Assembly (NCBI RefSeq): GCF_020382885.2
Contig: NC_058496.1
Coordinates: 22,796,501-22,860,500, forward strand
Origin: Scatophagus argus
Lineage: Eukaryota > Chordata > Actinopteri > Scatophagidae
Reading direction: 5' to 3'
Length of the DNA: 64,000 nucleotides
Shown piece by piece: positions 1 to 11,100 of this stretch (the stretch's first letter is position 1; the number at the start of each line of letters is the position of its first letter). The translations under genes were made by a program, and so were the position numbers. The notes under the pieces were generated by a model. It was not told where the DNA came from. It was given only the letters and a program-made list of their open reading frames with translations, and did no database searches.

Positions 1-882
1 GTTTTGCTGCTTCTCCCTCTGCTTTTCAATATTTTCTTTTTCCACCTTTAGGGATATTATATTTTCTTGTAGACTGGTGATCTGTTGCTCCTGTGTCTTA
101 ATTTGGATTAAACTGTTCTTGATCCTACTTGTCAACATTTCATTTTGCTTTTTCAAATGTCCTTTCTCTCTTGTATGAGCCTCAACTTGTTTCTGGTATT
201 TTTCAAGTTCCTTATTCTTTGTCTCATTTTCTTTTTGAGTGCATTCAAGTTTGCCTTTACATTCCTGCAGCTCTGTTTTCAGATCTTCATAATAAGTTTG
301 TTTGTTTTTCATTATAATTACACTCTCGCTTAACTTACTGCAATTCAAGTTTGTATTTTTCAACTTCTGCCCTTGTTCTTCTATTTTTTTGGTCGCATAG
401 GCTTTATATCCTGTCAGCTCTTGCACCTGATTTCGCAAAGTCTTCCTTTGCAAAGTCAATGATTTGTTCAGTTTATTCAGTTTCTCGATCTCCTTGTCTC
501 TCTGTTCTCTGACCATACTCTCTGTGTTGTATTTGTTCTCATCTTTCAGAGATTTCTTCTGGAGCGCCAATATTTTCCGCTCTAAAACGCTCTTCTCGTG
601 AGCTCTCTGTCTCTGTAAATCTCTAAGATCAGATTTGACCTTTACTAGATCATTGATCAGCCTTTCAATATGCCAGTTCTGTGTGCTGAGTTGTTCATTT
701 AGCGCAGCAACATCAGGCTGTCCTTTTTTTAAAGGTGTCTGATCTTCAAGGGGGAATTTGACCCTTTTTCGCGGTTTGTTTTTGCCCTTCGCCAATTTCC
801 AATTCTTCCTTTCTGTGTGTAGTTTACTCATGAGTTGTCTCACATGCATGGTGTTATGGTCAGTTTTGTCTTTACAACTCAT
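1..882 (-). CDS. Unrecognised coiled-coil protein, 5' part of gene (runs off left edge)
   Basis: The minus strand is open from an ATG at 882-880 to the window edge, 294 codons with no stop and no intron. The protein starts MSCKDKTDHNTMHVRQLM. Residues about 20-45 are basic (RKNWKLAKGKNKPRKRVKF), and from about residue 60 it is an almost unbroken Lys/Glu/Gln/Leu-rich heptad pattern, a long coiled coil. No catalytic motif, signal peptide or membrane segment is seen. A TATA box about 140 bp upstream and the absence of splicing suggest a compact, possibly intronless gene or an unusually long first coding exon. Codons are A/T-rich compared with derl3 and gstt1. I do not recognise the family; centrosomal or ciliary coiled-coil proteins look similar, but composition alone cannot decide. 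The 3' end is outside the window. Confidence 0.75.
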   Translation of the reverse strand, partial: MSCKDKTDHNTMHVRQLMSKLHTERKNWKLAKGKNKPRKRVKFPLEDQTPLKKGQPDVAALNEQLSTQNWHIERLINDLVKVKSDLRDLQRQRAHEKSVLERKILALQKKSLKDENKYNTESMVREQRDKEIEKLNKLNKSLTLQRKTLRNQVQELTGYKAYATKKIEEQGQKLKNTNLNCSKLSESVIIMKNKQTYYEDLKTELQECKGKLECTQKENETKNKELEKYQKQVEAHTREKGHLKKQNEMLTSRIKNSLIQIKTQEQQITSLQENIISLKVEKENIEKQREKQQN

Positions 883-1020
883 TGTGATTACCTGTAATTA
901 CCACCCTAAATGAAATTAGTCAGTGTATTGAAATGTGTCGTTTCCACTGTCTATCTCTGAATGGCTCCTGAGTATTGTTACACAGGCTGAGAGCTTAAAC
1001 AGAAAATACAATCTGGTGTC

Positions 1021-1029
1021 CTATTTATA
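1021..1029 (-). promoter_or_regulatory. TATA box of the left-edge coiled-coil gene
   Basis: On the minus strand this reads TATAAATAG, a near-consensus TATA box, 138 bp before the ATG at 882. Transcription would be expected to start near 990-1000, giving a 5' UTR of about 110 bases. This supports an unspliced 5' end. Confidence 0.5.
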
Positions 1030-1035
1030 AGTTAG

Positions 1036-1110
1036 ACATCAAAGGACATTCCGATGACAAACATCAAAGGATGAAAGAATGATGCTGATGATGTCATGAT
1101 ACATCAAGGG
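1036..1110 (-). promoter_or_regulatory. Repeated CCTTTGATGT motif upstream of the TATA box
   Basis: Two perfect copies of ACATCAAAGG (1036-1045 and 1061-1070) and one variant ACATCAAGGG (1101-1110) lie just upstream of the TATA box. On the gene strand they read CCTTTGATGT, which contains the TCF/LEF core CTTTGAT. A CRE-like ATGACATCAT lies between the second and third copies. The motifs are seen directly; a regulatory role is inference. Confidence 0.3.
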
Positions 1111-2050
1111 CACTGTTCTTTGACACATTCCATGAAATCATTTCCTGTTCTAGAAGTTTTTTTTTTTGTTGTTTGTTTTTTTGGGTGGGGTTTTTTTTGA
1201 AGGCCAGATGGCAACTGATTGTCACTTTTTTTCTTTATTGAACATAATTCCAATTCACATATTGAGCCAGGAGGAAAGAGATGCACACTACATTTACAAG
1301 TTAACAAAGACCTTACACTTATAACATATATATATATAGACTTTATAGCATTGTCTTCATGAGATAGAGAAATAACACTAATGTGTACATTCACATAATT
1401 TTAAAAGCAGTAAATCATGATTTGACATTGGAGAATGTGGACCTTCCCTTTGATTAATTTTCAGAACTGAGAGAGTATGGGAGTAAGTAGTTACAAAATT
1501 ATATACAGTGTTCCAAAAAATATGCCTGTATTTATGACAGCAAAACAAAGTGATAAGATTTTCTAAATGCTTACTGCAAAATGAACATAGCAAATTTTCC
1601 ATGTTAGAAAGATCATAAACATTACTCATGAGGAGTAATGAATGATTTTGTATGACACTAATTTCATTTTGTTTTGTCTCATCTCATCTTGTTTCATTTT
1701 CTCCTGCTTATCAGGGTCCAGGATGCAGGGACAAGCAATGAAGCAGAGAAAGCAGTGAAGTATTGGCTAGCAATGGTATTGGTTCCCCCAGGACAACTGG
1801 CAGGTTGAAATGTCAGTGCTGACAAAATGTTGGCTAGTTTTGCACGTGGAGGTGGGAAATGTCAAACGTTGAAGTGTAGCAATTGAACTGTGCAATTAGG
1901 AACAGTTTATTGCTCTGATACTGCGATTGGAGCCAAGTTCGGTTTAAAACGCTTTGCTAAACAGAACCTTATCAATGGCGTCAGTTTTTTCACTGCCCAT
2001 AATGTGAATACGGTGTATAGAAAGTGTGGAGTCATACTTCTCACAGTACC
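1111..2050. other. Intergenic, no gene seen
   Basis: T-rich and low-complexity sequence with a short (TA)n run near 1327-1338. The open frames here show no recognisable protein similarity and no gene was found. Confidence 0.6.
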
Positions 2051-3402
2051 TACACACATGGACAAAATTGTTGGCACCCCTCTTTTAATGAAAGAAAAAC
2101 CCACAATGGTCACTGAAATAACTTGAAAATGACAAAAGTAATAATAAATAAAATTTGCTGAAAATCAACCAATGTAAACCTGACATTGCTTTTGAATTGT
2201 TGTTCAACATAATCATTAAAAAAAAAAAAATAACAAAAAACAAATAATGAAACAGGCCTTGACAAAAATGATGGCACCCTTAACTTAATATTTTGTTGCA
2301 CAACCTTTTTAGGCAATCACTGCAATCAAACGATTTCTTGTAATCTCTGATTGCTGTTGGAAGACCCATGACCTGTGACTGAGATCAAGCTTTCTGACAC
2401 TAGGCAGCACATTTCACTCCAGAATGCCTTGATATTCTTGAAATTTCATAGCCATTGGAATATTTCACCCTGTGCCAGATGCAGCAAAGCAACCCAGAAC
2501 ATAACCGAGCCTCCTCCATGTTTCACAGTAGGGGACAGTGTTCTTTTCTTGGTATGCTTCACTTTTGCGTCTGTTAACATAGAGCTGATGTGCCTTGCCA
2601 AAAAGCTCCAGTTTTATCATCTGTCCAAAGGTCATTCTCCCAGAAGCTTCGTGGTTTGTCAATATGTATTGTGGCAAATTCCAGTCTCACTTTTTTATGA
2701 TGTGCTTTCAACAGTGATTTGACTCAAACAGCGAGGGATGGTGCGATCTGACACTGATGTAACTTGACCTTCGAGTTCCCTTTTACTGTCTTTGGAAGTT
2801 GTGCTGTGCTCTTTAGTTACCATTCGTATTATCTGTCTCTTCAATTTGTCATTAAATTTCCTCTTGCAGCCACGTCTAGGGAGGTTGGCTTCAGTCCCAT
2901 GGACCTTAAACTTCTGAATAATGTGCTACTGTAGTCACGGGAACATCAAGCCGTTTAGATGGTCTTATAGCCTTTACTTTTAACATTCTTGTCTATGATT
3001 TTCTTTCTTATCTCCTGAGACAACGCTCTCCTTCTCTTTCTGTGGTCCCTGTTCTGTGTGGTACACACCATGTCACCAAACAGCACAATGACTACCTGCC
3101 TCCCTTTAAATAGGTAGACTGATTACAAGTTTGACGACACTTGTGGTGCTAATTAGAGGACACACCCTACTTTAACATGTACCTATGGTCAAACTATTTT
3201 CAATCTTTCCTCAGGGTACCATCATTTTTGTCCAGGCCTGTTTCATTACTTTGTTTTTTAAAATTATTATGTTGAACAACAACTCAAAAGCAATGTCTGT
3301 CTTATTTATTATTACTTTTGTCAGTTTCAAGTTATTTCTGTGACCATTGTGGGTTTTTCTTTCATTAAAAGAGGGGTACCAACAATTTTGTCCACGTGTG
3401 TA
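2051..3402 (-). mobile_element. Tc1-like DNA transposon with long IR/DR ends and decayed transposase
   Basis: About 230 bp on the left (2051-2280) is the inverted complement of about 190 bp on the right (3214-3402). Each arm carries an outer and an inner copy of a direct repeat (left outer about 2054, TGGACAAAATTGTTGGCACC; left inner about 2260, TTGACAAAAATGATGGCACC), the IR/DR design of Tc1 elements such as the Sleeping Beauty group. TA dinucleotides sit at both outer edges, as expected for TA target duplication. The 1.35 kb length is close to a complete element. Between the arms the minus strand encodes a Tc1 transposase piece (2465-2677) with GRMTFGQ, KNTVPYCETW and GCFAASGTG, but no full frame remains. 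Inactive copy. Confidence 0.85.
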
Positions 3403-3779
3403 TGTTCTCTGAAGGCAACACAATTGAGGAAGGTCCTCAGCCTTCTTTGTTATGCCGTCACTTATGCCACTGAAGACCTCAAATACTGAAATATATATGA
3501 AAGTGGAAGTGAAGTGAATACAAATTATATTTAAACTGAAAAAAAAAACCAATTGTACAAGTACAATGTTGTATTTTTCAAAGTTCAAAATCGAAATTTC
3601 AGTGAAAGTTCAAATCTTTTTTCAAATGAATGAAACTTTTGGTCCTGATTTGGCTCCACAGAGGAGCAGTGACTGTACTCAGAACCTCTCCTGGTTGTCC
3701 GAGCGCCTGACCCTTTCTCTCTGGCTGCAGAAACTCGGCCTCCTCGGCCACTTGTATCCGTGATCCGATTCTTTCTTTT

Positions 3780-3990
3780 GATCACTACCTCAGCTCTCTC
3801 TTCACCACAACAGACCGGAACAGCGTCTGCATCACAGCAGATGCCGCCCTGATCTGTCTGTCAATCTCCCGCTTAATTTTCCCTCACTTGTGAACAGGAT
3901 CCCAAGATACTTGAACACCTTCACTTTGGACAGCAACTCTCCTCTAACCCAGAGTGGACAATCCACCCTGAGAACCATGAGAGCCAGAGT
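3780..3990 (-). mobile_element. LINE reverse-transcriptase fragment, frameshifted
   Basis: The minus strand reads MVLRVDCPLW...FKYLGILFTSEG, the conserved C-terminal side of a non-LTR reverse transcriptase as found in RTE/Rex-like fish LINEs. After FTSEGK the frame slips by one base, and the continuing similarity (REIDRQIRAASAVMQ, VVVKREL) is in another frame. It is a short dead relic. Assignment to a particular LINE clade is from memory and uncertain. Confidence 0.6.
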
Positions 3991-6900
3991 TGCTGCACAC
4001 TGGTGTGTGGCAGTTTTAATGGCCTAACAATGCTCTAACATCTTCTAACAATCAAACTGAGTGGGCTTGACCAATACTGAGATTATACAACTACTAAATC
4101 CAAGTTGCTATTTCTCAGACAGTAAACTCAACATGATGATCTTTTATCATGGCGTCAAACTCTTTAATTACATATGTGAATGAAACTGTAATGTGGAAAG
4201 CCACAAATATTTTAATATTTAGCTTAAGAATTCCAGCAACATAATAGTGTGCTATGTTTATGAGTTAGGATGCCATTTTTGATTTGTATTTCAGTATTTT
4301 TAGTTTGACATTTTATCACAAATTACTAATGACTTGCACTAACATTTTTTGGACTAATGTCTGTAAACAGTGTGGAAATGTCTGTTGTTGTCTATGGTGT
4401 TGTGCCCATGACCTCTGACCTCTCCTGTAAGCTTTCTTTGCAGGATGCTGATCTGGCATGAGGCACATGATTATTTGTAAACCAGCAGCTCTCTCTGTCC
4501 TGATGTGTTATTATATAACATGCAGGCTGAAGGTCTTGTTTGGTATTTGCTGCTCTGATTTTGCTGCTGCTTACTTCTTTGGGTGAAATGTAGCTGGTTG
4601 TCTGATGTCTGAGTATTCCAAGATGTGATGAAATGTTTCAAAAGTCAGACAGCAGCCCTGATCTCTCACACACAGTCAGTCTTTTAGTCTAGCTAGTCAT
4701 TTCATAATGATGACTGAAAAATCAAATTGAACATTGTATTTTCCTTGTAAGAGGCATACATTTATGAAGGGTGTAACCAGGATCTACTGCCAGAATATCC
4801 TCATAATCGCATACATGTAAAAAGTTCAGTTCTGTTATTTTATCTTCACTTCACTCACACTTGTTTTCTCTTGTTTCATTTATGTTTTCATTGATACAAT
4901 AAGTCAACAATTTTAGATAATGTTTCATGATTCCATGTTTGCTCATGCTGCTTATCCAGACCATCAAAACTATGATAGTGTGTTTTAGTTATATGTCATA
5001 ATATTTAGTTATTATTATAGAAAAAAATGTCAGGTGTCATTTTTTAATTTCAAGCATGATTTGCATGTTTTAGGACACACTTGCACCTTGGAAAAAAAAA
5101 TGCTTCAAATTGATTAGAAAACATCTGACCTGAGTCACATGAAAGGAAGGAAGCTGACCCCTTAGCTGCATTGGGAAGCAGTCATGCAGGTTTCAGGCTG
5201 AAATATTCTGTTTTTGGTGTTTTGCAGCAGGAGCCCCCTGACCACAGCAGCGATAGCCATTAAAAACACGGGCGAGCCTAACCAGTAGTGCCCCCTGCTG
5301 GGGACCTTGACAGAAATGGTGAAGGGTCAGAGATCAGGGTCAGAGATCAGGACAGAAGCACACGGTGACCGTTGGTTTGTTCCGTTGACCTCCATGATTG
5401 AGCCAACTGCTTTTGGTCGCCACTCATTTGTTAACATTCTTGTCTATGATCCACTCAGTTCTGTTTTAATATAAGCAGGCCTGTCCTCAGAAATGTTTCT
5501 CGTTGTGACTTTTATTTGATCAGTACAATAAAAGTAAATATATGGTGCAGCTGCAAAGCATGTAATGTGCATAAGTCAGTAGACAGTAGGAGTGTAAATA
5601 TTCTTTTACTTATAAATTATCAGTTCAATTATTTTTTTAAGTAATCAATTAATGATTAAGTCTGTTAAATTTCAGCCCAAGATAACCTCTTCAAATTGTT
5701 CTGTCCAATCCTCAGTCCAAAAGTCACTGACAGTCAGTTTACTCATAGAGAAAAGTAGCATATCTTCAAATTTGAGAAGTTGCTTATATTTTACTTGAAA
5801 ACAATCAATCATTGATCAAAATAGTTGTCAGTTACTCCTCTGCAGACTGTTGTTTCAAATCCAGTTGACAGTCTTCTATCATAGTATGTCCTGAACAATT
5901 AATTGGTAACATTTTGGGTTGTGAATTCCCTCAAGAATTTCCTGGGGACAAAATGTAGTTTATTACTGATAAAAGTCAAAATAGGAATGTTCTTTGAACA
6001 AACAGCGTCGTTTAACATTTTAATAATCTTATAAAATAAAAAAGTGATAGATTAAGTGATTTCCCATCCAGTTATATTGTGCAACCTTAACAAAATTTAT
6101 TGAATAAAGTATTTCTCTCACAGCTAGAATCAGACGGATGTATGATAACTGATGATGTCGTGACTGATTGGCTGGTTGATTGCCTGTATTTCAGACAGTT
6201 AATTGATTTAAATGAGTGCAACTTTTAAATCTCTAGATCCCATATTTAACAGTATAAATAACATAATTAACAGTGTCTTAACGAGCTGCATCAGCAAGTA
6301 AAAGTCTCTGTAGAGAAAGTTCACATAGAAGTTGATTTTCTCTTCTCTTACAGTTTCCTTTAAAAAATGGAGAGAGGACCTTCACAACAATATTTAAAAA
6401 TTTGCTTTCATAAAGGTTTAATAAAAACTTTGCTTGCCACAGTCTTGTTTAATATAAATCACAGCCCTAGTTTTAGGTCTTTAGGTACTGATTTCACTGT
6501 GCTATAATAACTTCACAGTAAATGTTCCTTCTATATGCTTCTCCATCCTGACAAGAAAATGGAGAAACAGAATTGTTGAGTGTAAGCCCAGTTATGACTA
6601 ATATTTATGAGCAATGCTGCATTATAAGGGATGATGAAGTATGCATATTGTTGTTAGGTCACCACAGACTTTTTGGCGTTTTGTTGTGCTAAGCATTTTC
6701 CATTTTGTCCCCTGTGTTTGATTCACAAAGGCAGTAGGTGAAAGTGCAGAGTGTGCAGACAGGGCTGTTGGGATTTCAGGCTGTTGGCACTTCTGTGAAT
6801 CAGCAGCAGTGACACAACAGCAGAGGAGAGAGTTATGGGTTAGTCCTACTCTTTTCAGTTCTTCCCAAACAACACAAAAACCAGGTTTTACTTATCTGAT

Positions 6901-7320
6901 CAAATTAATACTAGAGAAGCCAAGCTATGGCACTCTGTAACTGTATTTACTTCTTTTACACAGTTGGAGTGTGTTTTCCCAGGATGTTAGTTTACAGCTT
7001 TGTAAACGGAGGTTTAATGAATCAGTGTCTCTGTCTTCTTGCCTCTAGTTCAGGAAACTTTTCTAAACTTGCTTTTGGTCTTTAACATAATTTCTGTCAT
7101 TAAACAGTGCATGTGACAGAAGAATCTCACCTAATAGTCCACTAACCAGCTTCTGATGCATCCCTCACATCTCAAGTTCTTCTGAATCAGGGGTTATTAT
7201 TTCCCTTTGTACGTATGCAATCGCCTGCTACTTGACAACCTCTGATAAAGACCATGAGATTGAAAGCTCAAACAAAGCCAGCAAATGGACCTTAACTTTA
7301 GTTGTAAACAAGCATAGTTT
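3991..7320. other. Intergenic, no gene seen
   Basis: A/T-rich sequence between the LINE scrap and the next Tc1 remnant. A 13-bp motif is repeated in tandem near 5327-5352 (GTCAGAGATCAGG). No exon with coding character, RNA gene or clear repeat ends were recognised. Confidence 0.55.
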
Positions 7321-7329
7321 CTGTTTACA

Positions 7330-7913
7330 GTCAGTCTTGCTCAGTCTTGATCCTGTTTCCTTCAGAGGTTTCTGCAACTTGAGTTGAGTTCAACTGTGGT
7401 AAATTCAGTTGATTGGGCATGATTTGGGAAGGCACACACCTGTCTATATAAACTTTGTGAATGTCCTTGAGTGGCCCAGCCAGAGTCCAGACTTGAGCCC
7501 TATTGAGCATCTCTGGAGAGATCTGAAAATGGCTATGCACCGACGCTCCCCATCCAACCTGATGGAGCTTGAGAGGTTCTGCATTGAAAAGTGGGAGACA
7601 CTGCCCAAAAATAAGTGTGCCAAGCTTATAGGATCATACTCAAAACGAGTTGAGGCTATAATTGCTGCCAAAGGGGCTTCAGCAAAGTATTGATCACAGG
7701 GTGTGAATACTTATGTACATGTTATATTTTTGTTTTTTATTTTTAATAAATTTGCAAAAGAATTCAAGCAAACTTGTTTCACTTTGTCATTATGGGTTAT
7801 TTTTTGTAGAATTTTGAGGGGGAAAATGAATTTAATCTATGTTGGAATGAGACTGTAACATAACAAAATGTGCAAAAAGCGAAGCGGAGTGAATACTTTC
7901 TGGATGCACTGTA
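7330..7913 (+). mobile_element. Internally deleted Tc1-like element, transposase C-terminus retained
   Basis: The 5' non-coding part of a Tc1 element (about 7330-7452, ending GGCACACACCTGTCTATATAA) joins directly to the last part of its transposase. The frame from about 7454 to the TGA at 7691-7693 reads EWPSQSPDLSPIEHLWRDLK and ends KRVEAIIAAKGASAKY, the classic C-terminus following the DDE domain. The 3' end continues to GGATGCACTGTA at 7902-7913. Roughly 0.8-1 kb of the middle is missing, so the copy cannot move itself. Confidence 0.75.
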
Positions 7914-8108
7914 CATAGAGCACAGCCTTCTTAGTAGATAACCAAAGCCATTTCTGTCCTCCTGTGTTATCAAATGAATGTTGCATGGTTAAAATAAACA
8001 CACTGACTGTCATGTCATTAGAAAAGGTCAGTCCTTCACATCAACTTTCCTCTGTAAGGACACTGGACTCCACACTGGTTTCTCTTGATTTTGGGGGTCT
8101 GGGTGCTG

Positions 8109-11100
8109 TTAGTCGTCCTGCTGCAGTTCTCCAACCCGCTGCTCTTCATAGAGGGAGCGGTAGTCTGGGTTCTCCGGCCTGTCAAACATGGTCCTCCTAT
8201 AAGGGAAGAACCGGACTACTCCTGATTTTTTTTTAATAAGACAAAGACATATTTTCTTTATACTAACATTTGTGAAATGTCATGCTATCTGTAACTAAAC
8301 AGAACTAGCATATCACTTATGTGAAACAGGCACCTGATTTAAGTGTAAAATCTTTTTCTTTTTCTAATTGATGTTATTTCCCCCCTTTTTGTCTGAAGTG
8401 ATCGCAAATGCAGACATTACCATTTACTGGACACTTACAAAAGCCCTGGTGTCATCAGCAGCTTCTTTCCCCCTGGCTGGTTTGGAAACACATCTTCCAG
8501 GAAGTAGTACATGTGACCAACACTGATACCTGAGAAGGGACGGAACTCATGTTACATCCGACAGCTGATTGATTTTGCTAGATGGCTTCAGTGGATTAAT
8601 GCACGCAAAGGAAAGATCACATTTCATATTCTTCCTCAAAAAGTCATATCCTTCTAACAAGTACTGTGTGTGTACCAAAGCCTGATGTGCACTATATGGA
8701 CAAAAGTATTCGACCACACCTCTTTATTATTGAATTCGGGTTTGGCATGGATGTTTCAGCATACCAAGACATTTTGGACGATGCTATGCTTCCAACTTTG
8801 TGTCAACAGTTTGGGGAAGGTCCTTTTCTATTCCAGCATGACTGTGTCCCAGTGCACAAAGCAAAGTCCATAAAGACATGGCTGGATGAGTTTGGTGTGG
8901 ACAAACTTGACTGGTCCACACAGAGCCCTGACCTCAACCCCATCCAACACCTTTGGGATGAACTGGAACAGAGATTGTGAACCAGGTCTTTTTGTCCAAC
9001 ATCAGTGTCTGACCTCACTATTGCTCTACTGCATGAATGGGCAAAAATACCCACAGAAACACTCCAAAATCTTCCCAGAAGAATGGGAGCTGTTATAGCT
9101 GCAATGTTCTCTGTGTATTTAGAATGTGATGTCATTAAAGTCCCTGTTGGTGTAATGGTCATGTGTCCCAGTACTTTTATCTATGTAGTGTATACATCTT
9201 CAGTAGGAACCAATGGCCTTGGAGCTGAGAGTCACAGACCGGAAGTAACAAGTAAGACTCAGGATCAGTTTTTAAGTATCTGATCTGATTTAGGCTACTT
9301 GAAAATGTTTATGTTGCAGGTCTCATGTTTTTATATTTTATGTTCTGGTCTACTGTGCTTTCTTGAACTCTGTGTAATATCAGCCATATTCCTGAGCAGA
9401 TTTTCATCCTACATTAAAAGAACAAGGTCTGGTTACATCAGGTGTTGAGGATGTTTTTTTGGTGAAATGTTTTTATACCCAGGAGGTCGACCACAATGGA
9501 GTTTCCGAGCAGCAGCGAAAATCCCATGAGCACCCAGGGGAGAAATGGGGCCTGAAAGCTCAGGAGGCCAAAGAAGTTCATTCGTATGAGGGGATGTCTT
9601 CTACTCCACACATACACCAGCATAATGATGAAGGCTTGACCCAGGAAGAAGACATTGGCAAACACACCCAACAGCTGCTGGCCTTCAGGTTAAACGAAAA
9701 TGAAACACCAAAATGAAATGGCAAATGAAATATCTTTTCTCTTATCTCATGCATAGTATACAGAAGCCCATTTCTGACCAGAAATGAAAATGTAAAGGCT
9801 TAAAAGTTGGGATTGACAAAAATTAGGGTTGGGCCAGAGTAAATTTTAATTTTTTACCAGGGAAAATGGGAGAGGATCAAATTGAGGCTTCATAGTAAAC
9901 TGCTGTGGTGTGTAACATAAAACTAGACAGCAAAACCTGCACCAACTCATTAGTGACAAGCTTTCTCTCTTGTTGATGTCAGTCGTAAAGATAGCTAACT
10001 GTTTAATCAGGAAATAAACATTTACAGAACGCACCTGAGTATAAGCCGAACGCACCAGATTTAAAAAGAAAAAAATATTTGTACATATATAGGCCGCACT
10101 TGACTATAAGCCGCAGGTGTCCACATTGTAACATGACATACTTTTTTCTCTTTTTCTCTCTCCTCTTAAGTAGCTGATGTACTTCCTTAGAAGTATTTTA
10201 AATGCTCGAAAGACATCCAAACAAACGTCAACTTACTGTGGCCAGTCACGTTTTCCGAGGTTGCCCAGTGAAAGACATTTACCTCGGAAGTCGGAATTTC
10301 TGACCCAGATCTTTCCAAGTTCCGAGTGTAATGGAACGTAGCAGAAGCAGCAGCGTTTTCTCAGGCACACCGGGCTGTAGTTCTGCACTGTTTTGTTTCA
10401 AATAATCACAGAGGTTTTTACAAAGCCAGCTTACTTATTTTCCTCTCCAGGTTTCAGCAGCTCACAAAGAGAAAGTTAATGCTATGTAATGCATCCGTTT
10501 TCCAGAGCTTTTAAAAAGTGCAGTGCTGCTCCTGCCTGTATTGATAGTAGTAGCAATGATGCTGCTGCTAGTACATCAGAGACAGCAGCTAGCATAACTA
10601 CTACTTTAGCATCAGCAAGCACTGCTTCTCCTGTACCTTCCCCAACAAGTGCTGCCCCAAAGCAGCCTGCTCAGCTACCCAATGACTTAAATGGCAATGC
10701 ACCATCTCAGCCAATACTGGGTAGCATTTGGTACAACATTAAGATCATTCAGTCCTGCCTGGTACCGCACACGACCATGGCAAAGCAGGAGCTTAGTCTT
10801 CAGGTGGGACACCCAAGTTGGACGGGTCTGGAGGTAGAGGCCTGACAAAGTGCAGTCCACTTCTCCAGGTTGGGGTTGGACACATAGTTAACAACCCAAT
10901 TCAGTGAAGAAAACACTGTTACTATAAGCACAGGGGGAAAAAGTGCTGGAGCATGATGTGTACGCATGCTGCCCCCTTCATATTTCTGAGTGCCCCCTCA
11001 TATATGCCTGCCTAGAACCGGCCCTGGTTGCAGCGCTAATACTAATCCAAAAACAAGCAATATAACAGTTTAGTTAAGTTTTACTTTCAGTGTCCTTCCT

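Noticed and set aside
129..333. Two overlapping short hydrophobic plus-strand frames
   Set aside because: They are the antisense of the coiled-coil coding frame on the minus strand; Lys/Glu codons read as Phe/Leu/Ser on the other strand.
2375..2722. 115-codon plus-strand frame
   Set aside because: It is the antisense of the Tc1 transposase piece on the minus strand.
10489..10845. Novel Ser/Ala/Thr-rich host protein
   Set aside because: The LPNDL...SQPILG segment and the nearby terminal-repeat-like end favour a hAT fragment.
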